18,625 nt of DNA, from the NCBI GenBank assembly GCA_027600665.1, contig JADGJL010000541.1, forward strand, positions 1 to 18,625, given 5' to 3'. Position numbers and translations under genes: made by a program. Shown here piece by piece: positions 1-10,100 of this stretch. The stretch is from Irineochytrium annulatum (lineage: Eukaryota > Chytridiomycota > Chytridiomycetes > Chytridiales > Chytridiaceae). How positions within the stretch are numbered: the stretch's first letter is position 1; each line of letters opens with the position of its first letter. The notes below the pieces were generated by a model. That model was not told the origin of the DNA, did no database searches, and saw only the letters and a list, made by a program, of their open reading frames with translations.

Positions 1-518
1 GGGGTGGGGGGTGGGGGGTGCACGGGCTGACACCCCGATCGAATGTGAAATTCCAACGATCTCCGGGGAGCGGCGACGTAAGGTGACTGGTAGCGTCAAG
101 CGTAGCTCGACCACGACGGGATTATGCCGAGGCGGACTTTACCGGGCCAACTTGTGTTCAGGATCCTTGTGCGACGGCCGCGCCTGCCTACTATTGTTGA
201 TGGACAAATAATACTTTCCATGACTCGCGTCGGCGAGACCTTCCAGTGCAACCGCGGTGCTGCTGCTTTCTCAGTATCGCATCTTCCCTCGCATGTAAAG
301 CCGCGTTCTGTTGTTGACATGCTGATTTCCTCGCTCTTGGTTCGTGACGTTGTTTTGGTTGTTTATTTTTCTTCTCCTACGCGCACGACCTGCCGCAAGG
401 TGGTCACGCCAACCACGAAATTGGGCTGGTGCCTCCGCGAGCTTAAGATCGCCTTGCAGCCCGCGATCGCACCCTCTCCCGAAAAAAAAAAAACCTCTTC
501 GACGTCGACATCATCGCC
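1..518 (+). promoter_or_regulatory. Upstream region of the seven-transmembrane gene
   Basis: No convincing gene is seen here. The overlapping open frames on both strands have no recognisable domain and disagree with the spliced gene that begins at 519. The first 20 bases are three G-runs separated by single T's, cut by the window edge. An A-run at about 481-493 sits just before the start codon. The stretch most likely holds the promoter and 5' leader of the downstream gene; I saw no clear TATA box. Confidence 0.4.
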
Positions 519-1681
519 ATGGACGCAACATCCGTCTATGTGCTCACACGCAACTCCTCTTTCGGCTCCGTCCTCGCGATGGGCGTCTCCGTTATTTGGT
601 GAGTGCTCAACGCGTCTGTCGTCTTGGTGAGGCACAACCCATTGACCTTCCACCCGCTCAGCTTCTGGGAGACCTTCCAACGGTATGTTTCCACACGGCA
701 GCGCAATAACGCTTCGGAGATGGTACTAACGTTATCTCGACTGCTAGCATGCACAACCCACACGTCCGCCTCCCGCTCCTCTCCTTCGCGCTCTTGCACA
801 TCGCCTGCCAGACCGTGGCCGGCCAGGCCTTCAACCAGCTCCTCAACGGCGACGTCCCCTCCTTCTCCAACTGGATGCTGGCCGCCTGCATCATCTTCCT
901 CGCCATGATGATGTCCCTCACGTACGCCTCCGCCTCGCGCACCTGCCTCATCCTGTCCCCTCACTCCCGTCGCACCTGGCTCGCGCCCACGCTCATCACG
1001 GTGCCCCAGGGCATCGTGCACGCCTTCGCGGCGTATTACTGGTACATCAACTTCACGACGGGCGGCGACCCGGCGGAGATCAAGGTGTCGGCCATTCTGC
1101 TGATGGGTTACATCTGCGTGTGCGAGGGGACGCTGTTCGCGCTGTGCCAGTATCGGATCGTGGCCACGACGCTGGAGGCGAGAAAGGGGAGGACGGCGGG
1201 CGCGGCGTGGGTGTCGTACGTGAAGGCGGTGGTGCGGTGCCTGGCCTTCATCCTGACCGTCGCCGTGCTGCAGCTCACGTTCTCGAACATGGTGTTCCCT
1301 GAGACGACCGCCTGGTGCTTTGTCGCGTACAACCCGGTCCTCTTGTAAGATACTCTCTTTGCCTTCTTTTCGCAGCGAGATTTTTTTTCCCTTTCAACTC
1401 ACGCTGTTTTTTTTCAAAAAAACAGGTATATGATCATGCTCACGGACGGCGGCAGGCTGCAGGAGCTCCTGGACAGGCTGCGTGGCGTCAACGTCTCGAC
1501 CAGCGGCGGGAGGAGCGAGGCCGCCAACAGCAAGGTCTGGGCCATCGACTCCAACAGCGGCGGCGGTGGGGTGACGAGCGGCAACGGCTTCAAGTCGGAC
1601 ATGGACCCGCCTCAGAACGGCGGCCGCGGCAGCTTTTACCCACCCACCTATGGATACGCGCGCGAGCCGCTGGAGCCATAG
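519..1681 (+). CDS. Seven-transmembrane protein of unknown function (four exons)
   Basis: The spliced model joins 519-598, 662-682, 748-1344 and 1426-1681 (954 nt, 317 aa). All junctions keep frame: GTGAGT donor at 599, GTATGT donor at 683 with a perfect TACTAAC branch site at 724-730, and GTAAGA donor at 1345. Exon 2 is only 21 nt. Seven hydrophobic segments are visible at about residues 14-32, 42-62, 76-97, 112-135, 146-172, 188-212 and 221-240. A short N-terminus carries an N-glycosylation sequon (Asn12-Ser-Ser), consistent with an outside N-terminus. The tail of about 75 residues is hydrophilic and Gly/Ser/Asn-rich, probably cytosolic. The topology resembles a GPCR-like receptor, but I see no family signature such as DRY or NPxxY, so no function is assigned. 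Skipping the last splice would place a TAA right after residue 233. The start is the first Met that gives a complete TM1. Confidence 0.8.
724..730 (+). promoter_or_regulatory. TACTAAC intron branch site
   Basis: A perfect match to the yeast-type branch-point consensus lies 17 nt before the 3' splice site (TAG, 745-747) of the second intron (683-747) of the seven-transmembrane gene. It supports splicing of the 21-nt exon that precedes it and indicates a fungal splicing system. Confidence 0.75.
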
Positions 1682-2694
1682 TGCTTTCATTTGTTTTCCT
1701 TCAAAGTTCCAAGCAATTTCATTTTGGAGATCATTAGAGCCGCTTTCCCGGTCGCTTTCCGGAATCCTCGCATTTTTGTATAGCGTTTTTTTTCTACATT
1801 TTTGTTTTTTTCTTCTTTCGTGTTTTTGGTCCTACAAAAAGGGATGATGAACAATGAGGACGGATGAGTGCAAAGAGCAAACAAAGAATATTTGTGATCT
1901 ATGGCAAGTGAGCGAAGAACGCTACGAGAATGTACGCACTCAGGTCTTAATGAAGCCCACCTTTCTTTTCTGATGAAGCCCCTGCAATGGCATCAGGAGC
2001 AGGAGCTCGCAGCCATCTTGATCTCATCAAGAGCACTGTATTAACCAGGTTGGGTTGTATCGAAGAAAAAGGCATCGCATCGAACCTCAGTCTGTGCATC
2101 GGATCCACATTTTCCTGTGCCAAATCTCAGTTTTCTCGTCTCGTAAAGAGACACACTGTTCCAGCCCGTTTCCGAGACGGTGTCCACTGCACCAATCCAA
2201 GGGACCACCCGGCCAACGTCGAACCTGCTCGCTGCTGGCCCTGCCCCCTCGTCCCCCCCGGACGAAAATCCGACGATCGGTTTACAAGCGACCCGACTGC
2301 ACGCATGCCGTCCCTGAAGGAGGAGGAGAGGGTTAGTGGATTCACCCGATCGTGGTAAACGACACAGGCAATCGGGAGACTGGTTGCATGCGCCGTTTAA
2401 ACGCCAAAGAGTGGCGACGGGACGCTGGGATAGGGCGACTAGAGTGGTTATGTCGAGGCGGTGCAGAGGGCGGATCGGAGGTAGCCTGTGGGCTGGTCGC
2501 GGATGGGGGCTGGGCAGCAGGCACAATCTTGACTGTTATATTGCTCACTGCCCTCGACGTGACTTGATCGACGCCATGGAGCGATTGTGGGGTCGTTAGC
2601 GGAGTGTAATTCATGCTCGAGCATGCTTGCCCTCATTTGTTGTTTCGTTTTTTTTGGTGCTGACTCAACTGTCTGTTTTTTCGTGTGAAAACAG
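1682..2694 (+). other. Intergenic region that must contain the first exon(s) of the F-BAR/RhoGAP gene
   Basis: The beginning is T-rich (to about 1830) and is probably the 3' UTR of the seven-transmembrane gene. The end is a splice acceptor (AAAACAG, 2688-2694) preceded by a T-rich tract. The frame of the next exon has a stop (TGA) just upstream of that acceptor, so a separate upstream coding exon ending in phase 0 is required. One candidate is a short exon at 2306-2332, beginning ATGCCGTCC and ending before GTTAGT, but it would need a 362-nt intron, much longer than the others here. I could not settle it. Confidence 0.5.
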
Positions 2695-5376
2695 ATCTGG
2701 CTGGAGCTACGGGATGTTGCCCAGCACGGCGATGCCTCCCTCAACAAATTCCTTAACTTCTTCAAACAGCGCGCTGCGATGGAGCAGGAGCACGCGCAGG
2801 CGATCTTGAAGCTTACGATGGACTCCTACTCAAGCAGCGTGGCCTCCTCGGTCTCGATTGCCTCCTCCGATCCCTCCCACATTATCCCTACATCCGCCGT
2901 ACCGGACCTCGCGGCCAACATCGCCAACCCCCAATCCCTCTCCCCGAATACAACCGCATCCGCTCTGATCTCCAACCCCAATGGGCCCGCCGCGGCGGGT
3001 CCGAACCCCGCATACTTTCACCCGCAACAGCAGCAGCAGCACCAACACCAGCAGCAGCTGGAGGCGTTATGGCAACCGTTTCTCGACACGGCGAAGCGGG
3101 TGGCCATCACGAGGACGAACCTCGCGAGCTTCATCAAGAGCAAGATCATCTTCCCGTTGGATGATTTTAGCGACCGGCGGAGGAAGGAGCTGGACCGGTT
3201 GGGTGGGGAGGTGGTACAGTCGGAAGGGATGGCGAGCAACTACTTGAGCAAGTCGAGGGACGAGCTGAACAAGGTAGAGGCGTGGGGGTTTTTTTTTTAT
3301 TCCTGTCGCAATGGGTGGATTAACCGATGTTTTGTGTCACAGCTGAAGATGAACTATAAAGAGAAGGGCAATCGATGGCTAGCGTTAAAGGATGGGAGCC
3401 TCCCGAAAAGTCTGAAAGCGCAGAAGGATCTGTCGCAGGCCGGTAAGTATTTGAGTTCAAGCAGTTTACTTAGGCGCGGGTACTGAATACGTTGTAGACG
3501 CCGAGTACCGATACGCCGTCAGCAAGCGCGAGGAGGAGCGCCTTCGGCTGGAGGAGAAGCGGTCCCACAGCATCCAGTTCCTGGCCAACATCGAGCATGA
3601 GCGCCTGAAGCGGACCGCGGAGACGATCAAGTCTTATTTGGAGGTCGAGAAGCAGTGGGCTGAGCAGAGCGTCACGATGGTGCAGGACTACCGGTACGCC
3701 ATTGAGAAGGTCGACATCGCGAGGGAGAAGCACAACTACGTCCGGCATTTTGAGGAGAGGTGGCCGTCATATACGCCCGTTCTTTATAGTCAGCTGACGG
3801 AGGGTGACTCGAGAGGTAGGGCGGGTACTTGCTTTCTCTTCATTTTCCTGTTTTTTTAACGATGTTGCTCAGACTTCGTGTTTGGTGTCCCCTTGGATGT
3901 CCACCTGAAGTCGACTCGGCGACAGGTGCCCCTCGTTCTGCAGAAGTGCATTACGGCGGTGGAGGCTCGGGGCTTGCATCGCGAGGGTCTGTACCGGATA
4001 TCAGCGAAGCAGTCGGATATCCTTGACCTGAAGGTCCGGCTTGAGAAGGACCTGTCGAAGGTTGTGCTCGAGGACGAGAAGTACGACGTGCATGTCGTGT
4101 GCGGGGTCATCAAGATGTTCTTGCGGGAGCTCCCCGAACCGCTGCTCGACATTCCGGAGAAGGAGAGGAAGGAGTATGCGACAAAGACGCCCGAGCAAAA
4201 GATCGCCATGGTGCAGTTCTGGATGAAACCGGAGTTCAAGGCGACACTGAAGTACTTAATATACCACCTGGCTACGTAAGTTTTGTTTTTCGACAATGGG
4301 TTTCGGGCATTTGGGCTAAATAAACGGCGCTAATTTTTGCTCGTTAGTGTCGCCGAAAAATGCGAGGAGAACAAAATGACGCCGTCCAACCTCGCTGTCG
4401 TTTTCGGGCCCCCGATTTTGAACGGAAATCGGGATGGCTTCTCGAGCTTGGAGGCAAACTCGAGAGGCGGCCGGCCGAATAATTTCATTGAAATGATGAG
4501 GGCCGTCAACCCGAATGGCGGAGGCGGGCTGGGCAGTGCGGCAGGTTCTCCGTCACCGTCGTCTCACGAGCTGGAGGGTTTGGAATTAATCAAAAACGAT
4601 GTTGTACGTGCTCAATTATTGATTAATTTTTAATGGTCAATGGGAACATCTGACTTGCTTTCTCCAATCAGATTATCGAGGAAATGATCCGGGATCGAGC
4701 TTTGATCTTCACGCCAGATAAAAAGCAGAAAGCCGCTGCGGCTGTCAACCCCCTCCCTCCCTCCACCATTCCTCTGTACGCGATGAACCCTAACAATACG
4801 ACGTCCTCACCAAACATGTCCGCCGCGGCGGCACCATCCGCCTCCGCCCCCACCTCCTCTGCTGCCAAGCAGCCCAAAGCGACAGAGTTCCCCAGCAGAA
4901 TCGACAGTCTCCCAACCGGTCGGCCGAACGACGTCCTCTCCCCACACCCCGCCGGTCCTAACAACCACCTGTCTGCGAACCCGATCTCCCCCGTACGGTC
5001 GTACTCAGAGGACGCCGGCCCGCACGTCATGACGCACGCGCGGTCGAGCTCGTATAGCGCTGGGATGGCCGGCGGTTATTTTGCGGCGCCAAGCGAGATG
5101 GTCGCGCCACCCGGCGCGCAGATGCCGAACGGGGGCGTCGGTGCCGCGGGCGGGCCGATGCCGGGCTCGCCGGGCCCGATGGGGGCGATGGGGGGGCAGG
5201 TTGGGGTCGTCACGACGGGGATGATGCCGAGCCCTGTGCCGAGCCCCGTGCCGATGGCGGCGCCCGTGATCGTCCCGGGCCCGACGAGCGGGAGTGTGAC
5301 GGCGGCTCCCGTCGGGCTTGGGGTTTCGGGGCCGGGAACAGGGCCGGCACCACCGGGTCCGGGACAAGGGATTTAA
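2695..5376 (+). CDS. F-BAR and RhoGAP domain protein (Rgd1-like), 5' exon missing from model
   Basis: Exons are 2695-3273, 3343-3442, 3498-3815, 3873-4275, 4348-4603 and 4672-5376; every junction is phase-consistent and yields 786 residues. Fragment residues 1 to about 330 form an F-BAR (FCH) domain, a dimeric coiled-coil that binds and bends membrane. Its start, LRDVAQHG through KQRAAMEQEHAQAILKL, matches the FCH helix pattern. Residues 333 to about 520 are a RhoGAP domain with the arginine finger in GLYRIS (Arg374), then KMFLRELPEPLL and NKMTPSNLAVVFGPPIL, all hallmark segments. Such proteins stimulate GTP hydrolysis by Rho-family GTPases at the cell cortex. The remaining tail (about 575-786) is Pro/Gly/Ala/Met-rich with PSPVPSPVP-type runs that could bind SH3 domains. 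A Ser/Gln-rich insert of about 75 residues interrupts the first F-BAR loop. The true N-terminus, probably a few to some tens of residues, lies in an upstream exon not found. Confidence 0.92.
3025..3057 (+). repeat. CAG-rich codon run encoding Gln/His
   Basis: Eleven consecutive codons encode Gln or His (QQQQQHQHQQQ), mostly CAG with CAA and CAC interruptions. The run closes the low-complexity insert in the F-BAR domain and could vary in length by replication slippage. Confidence 0.85.
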
Positions 5377-7192
5377 AATGGCGAGTCGAAACGATTGCGC
5401 CTGTTTGTTTCCATACAGTGGTTATCTAGAGATGGAAGGTTCATGGATGATTAGGGGCTCGGGTTCGCCATCAAATTGTAAAGGGAATATCCTCGTGGCA
5501 CGCCGGGTTGTTTTTATTTTTGCTTCCCCTTCTTTCATCGTTTTGCGATCTGCTTGATTTTCCTTTTGATGCAAATCGGACGATTGGATGTAATGGCATT
5601 AACTGTCCTTTCGTAAATTTTTTGTTCCCGCTATCACTGTGTTATTGTGTTTATTCATTAAGTAAAAGCAGTTTTTTCATTGTTTTGCATTTCCTTTTTT
5701 GAGCTTGGCGAGACACACGCCTTTGTGTAGTATCGTCCATTCCTATTTTACCTGCTTCCACCTCTCTTTCGCCTCGCCATATACATCCTTAAAAACTTGT
5801 ACTTACAGACTTGGCCCCTGTGTATGAGTTGCATGGTACCGCCATTGTTTGTTGATCAGCAGTGCGTATGTTGCTAAACTTCGACGTGTGTCCCTTTCAA
5901 CCGCAGGACGGTAACTATCGCAGGGGTTTGGTCAAAGCGTAATTTGATAGCAGTTGCCAGTCTACACGGCTGGCGAGGATAAAAAGTGCGTAGGGTGTAG
6001 GCAACTTACTATGAAGATCATGGGTAAGCCCACTCGTTCTACCAGATAGGCGCCAAAACCATTAGCTTAAGCTAACGTGGAAGGGGTAAGTGGGTAAGTG
6101 GGCGTTAACTACAACGAGGACGAGGGCGAATCAATTGTCGTCGTATGAGGGATATGCCTTCCAAGTATTCTAGCAATACCAGTCAATAGTTAATAAGTTA
6201 TAAGCGAATAGCAGGCTTTCGCGGCAACTTTAAGGGGGTACCCCTAGCATATCGTTGAGGATGAACGTCGAAGATTAACGAAGTGCAGTTCCAAGGTTAA
6301 CAACTGGTGAGATTACCTACCTCATCAGTTTTGCAGCAATGCGTCAACCACGAGTGCCAAGAGAGAACAATTAAGGGAATCATGCCTTCAAAGCTGCAAT
6401 GTTTGCCGGAAATCCCCGCTGGAACAACACCAGCACTGTCCAGGAAAGAGCACCGAATTGACTAGATGGGCGATCCCACGCTATTCACTGCATTCCCCGC
6501 AGATTGTTAGCCGCCAGCCAGCAAATGTGTTTCTTCAGAGTTTCCGCTCCCTTTTGTAGTTGTTTGAATATTTATATTAAAAAAAAAGTTGCAAGATGTG
6601 GCCGGGACAATGTGAGGGGCGACGAGTTGTCGTTCTTGCCAGCGACAATAATGCTCTTTTAATTAAGATCCTGACGCATCCTGAAGGACGGTTAACGTTG
6701 TTGTAATGCCACAAGAGCGCCATGAACACCCTGTACAGCCAATCACGAGGTGCACATATTATTTACAATTTGTATTGACGCTTCTGCAACGGGATAAGGG
6801 CCTTGTAAGTACTCTAACTCTGTAAACTTTAACTGCAAACATAACCTAGGGCAGTGAGTACACTCTAAAGGGCACGACACCTACGGAAAAGGAGAATATG
6901 TGAAAACAACATTTAATAAACAAAGAGAGCAGGCACGGCGCATTCAACTCAAACGGCGTCAAATAACAACAAAGGGAGGTGGGAAAAGCCGGGATTGGAT
7001 GGAAGAAAAATCAAAACGCCGACATCAACACGTGGTTTTTGTATACGACACTACATTAGGATTTGCAAGCGACGGGAATCGGAAGGGGAATCAGAATTAA
7101 GGGAATCGCAACCGGAGGGAATCAGCAGAAAATCGGATACAATATACAAAGGCCAATAGAGGGCGACGACATCGACTTAACACACTGTAACG
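5377..7192. other. 1.8-kb gene-poor interval
   Basis: The interval lies between the 3' end of the plus-strand F-BAR/RhoGAP gene and the 3' end of the minus-strand AT-hook gene, so both flanks are tails. It is AT-rich, and from about 5700 to 6900 no open frame of even 60 codons occurs on either strand. I saw no tRNA A/B boxes, rRNA or transposon ends. Notable items are a 14-bp perfect palindrome at 6062-6075, a short GTAAGTGGG direct duplication near 6087-6102, and a stretch at 6805-6849 that looks like a 45-nt intron (GTAAGT, CTAAC, CTAG). A spliced non-coding transcript is possible but not shown. Confidence 0.5.
6062..6075. repeat. 14-bp perfect palindrome
   Basis: The sequence TTAGCTTAAGCTAA reads identically on both strands. 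It lies in the gene-poor interval and is too short to be a strong hairpin. It could be a binding site for a dimeric factor, or chance. Confidence 0.6.
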
Positions 7193-10100
7193 CTACAACC
7201 CGATCCCTTCAAAATCAACGTATTTCTCAACATCCGACAGCCTCCCCTGGCTCCCCTGCTTCCCGGGCGAGGCCCCAGTTTCCAAACCATTTGCCGGAAC
7301 GGCACCAAGCAAGCCAGCCCCAAGCCCGATCCCTCCGACAGCAGACGTGAAGGCCCCGGCGGTCGAGCCTGCCATGCCCGAAGGCACGGGCGGTTTGACG
7401 GCGGGAGACGAGTCGGGATCTGGGAACGCGAGCTTAAGAGGCGACAAGAACACGTTTGCGATCGAATCCTTCTGAATCGCCGTGACGGCCGTCGCGGGCT
7501 TCGGCGCGGCCGCCGTTGGCGCTTGCGGGAGGGAAGCGGTCGTCGACGTCGTGGTCGCGGGCTGTCTGGAGGGCGAAGGAGGTCTCACGGGCGCGGCGGC
7601 CTTAGTCGGCGACGCATTACCGGCGCCGAGCTTGGCGGCAGGCTTCGCGGGCTCGGTCGCGGCAACTGTCTTCGCTTGGCCGGCAGGCTTCGCGGGCTCG
7701 GTCACGGCGACTGTCTTCGCTTGGCCAGCAGTCGAGGTGGCCTTGCCGGTCGCGCTCGCGTTCGAAATCGGCTTTGGTAGGCCCGTCGTGCTGACGTTGG
7801 AGGCCGCCTTGGTCACGTTGGAGGTAAGCTTCGGCGCCGCAGCCGCACTCACTGTCGATGCAGCCTTGGTTACCGGCTTGGCACCGGCGGCAGCGCTCCC
7901 GTTTGATCCCGCCGCGCTCGAGTTCGAGGCCTTCTTCGCCGGGCCTGTCGCGATCACGTTCGATGTCGAGTTCGAGGCCTTCTTCGTCGGGCCTGTCGCA
8001 CTCACGTTCGATGCCGAGTTCGAGGCCTTCTTCGTCGGGCCTGTCGCGCTCACGTTCGATGTCGAATTCGAGGCCTTCTTCGTTGGTCCGGCTGTGCTCA
8101 GGTTCGACGTCACCTTCGGCAGGGCGGCCGTGCCCATGTTCGATGCAGTCTTTGGCACCTCAGTCGAGTTGGCGGTCGATGTCGACTTCGGCAATGAGGG
8201 CGCGCTCACGTTCGACGCCGATTTTGCCAACCCGGCGATCGTGCTAACGTTGGATGCCGTCTTGGGCACCAGGGTCGATGTTGTCTTCGCGGGCGACGCC
8301 GGCCTAGCGGGCGAGGGCTCCCGGGGCTCCCGGGAAGGGGCACCTGTCCCGGTCGCGACGGCCGAGGTCGCCTTCTTAACTCCCACAGGCTCGGCCTCGG
8401 TGGACTTTGCGGGCGACGGCTCCCTGATAGTCGATGGGCCTTTAGCGGGCGAGGCGGACCTTCTCGTAGGCGCGGAAGCATCGGCTTTGGCAGGGGATGG
8501 CGCCCTCTGCGTCGAGGGGGCTTTAACGGGCGAGGAGGCTTTCGCCGGCGACGGTTCCCTCTGCGAAAGCGAAGGTTGAGCGGGCGAGACCGGACGCCTG
8601 GTCGACGAAGTATCTCTGGCGGGCAACGGCTCCTGAAGGGACGAAGCCGACTTAGCGGGCGACTTTGACCTGCCCCTCTCGGGAGACTTCGACCCCTTCC
8701 TTGCAACGGCGTCGGAGGGCGCAAGCTTCTCTGGAGAGCGTGCGCGCTGCATTGATAGCGTTAAGCTCACTCACTGCAACTGTGAATCACCGACCTGCTC
8801 CTCGTCCGCGGTAGCTTTGGCGGGAGACGACCTCGTTGGGCTCCTGCTCGGCGAGACCGACTTGCGAGGCGAATCCTTCCTCGGGGACTTCGAAGGCCCG
8901 ACGGCCGCCGAAGGGTTGTCGGAGGCGCCGCCCGCGGCGTCTTCGTCCTCCTCGATGTGGATAGAGATCCCCCTACCGCCCTCCTTGCCCTCATCGCCAT
9001 CCGCGGTGTCCTCCTTTTCCGCAGCAGCCGAGCGCTTCGCCCCACTAAGCGCCTTAATTTTCTTCGGAGGTCGACCTGGCTTCTTCCTCAAGGACTCCTC
9101 CGCGTCGTCCACCTCCATCGCGTCCTTCTCCGCGCCCATACTGGGCTCCACCTCGGCGGCGTCTACCACCATATTGTCGTCGTCGGCCGCCGCGGCGTTC
9201 TTCTTGTGCAGGCGGCCACGCTTCGGCGCCGGGGGGACGGCGTCGACCTTTGTGGCCTCGGGCTTAGCGTCCGCCTTCTTGCTCCTCTTCTTCGGGGCCG
9301 CGGAAGCGATCGACGCGGCGGCTTCCTTGGCGGCACTTCGCTTCGGCCTGCCACCCTCGGACGCCTCGTCGGCAACGACCTCCTTCTCCTTCGGCTTCGC
9401 CACAGCCTTCATCCTGCCCGGTGCCTTCTTAACCGGCTCCTCCTCCTCCTCACTCTTCTCCTTTCCCTTCTTCCCACGCTTCGCAAATGCGACCTTCTTC
9501 GAGGCACCCTTCTTGGCTGGGGTGGGCTTTTCCTCCTCGGCGGCAGCCTCCTCCTCTCCATCAGCGTCGTCCAGCGTAATCATCAGCCCATCATCCTCCT
9601 CTTCCTTCGTCTTCCTCCCAGCCGCCGCTCGGCCCTTCCCCTTTGCGGTAACCTTCCTGACGGCCGACTTCGGAGTGGCTTTCTTGGCAGCGGCGGCTTT
9701 CACCCCCTTCGCAGCCGCAGCGCCTCCCTTCGCAACGGCTGCGGCGCCACGAGCGGGCCTGACCTTCTTCCCAGCCGCGACAACCTTCACGCCCTTCACC
9801 ACCTTAGGCTTCTCCACCTTCCCGCCCTTCACCGCCTTGAGCGGCTCCGCCTTCACCTTGGCCGGCCTGCCCTTCTTCGGTTGCTTCTCAACGGCGGCCG
9901 CACGGTTCGACACCGCGGCAGCGGCACGGACGCTCCTGGCCGGCGGAGCCTTCTCTTCCGCGGGCTCGGGGTCCGCCTTCGCTGCCTTGCCCCTGGGCTT
10001 CGCGACCGGCTTGGAAGCCCGCTTCTTCGCGGGTGAGGCAGACTTGGCAGTGGGTTTGGCTTTGGCAGCGGCCGCCTTCTTCGTAAGCCTTCCGCGTTTC

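Noticed and set aside
1..20. G-run cluster as a G-quadruplex
   Set aside because: Only three separated runs are inside the window. A four-run motif would need sequence beyond the edge.
124..630. 168-codon plus-strand frame before the seven-transmembrane gene
   Set aside because: It runs across the A-run and into the real exon 1 and first intron out of frame, with no recognisable motif.
1987..2526. Open frames of 123 and 161 codons on opposite strands between the first two genes
   Set aside because: They overlap each other, have no domain and no splice support. At most a short part may be the missing F-BAR exon.
7482..8579. 365-codon plus-strand open frame opposite the repeat-rich tail
   Set aside because: It shadows the tandem repeats and SPxK codons. 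Its FEAFFVGPVALTFD repeats are just the complement of the KKASN units.
8206..8724. Pro/Arg-rich minus-strand frame overlapping the chromatin gene, reachable by a 28-nt intron from the GTGAGT donor
   Set aside because: It abandons the SPxK frame, ends after about 170 codons, and needs an implausibly short intron.
8771..8773. TGA as selenocysteine or programmed readthrough
   Set aside because: The codon sits in a low-complexity chromatin protein. The next base is G, not the CUA context known from fungal readthrough, and a consensus splice donor overlaps it.
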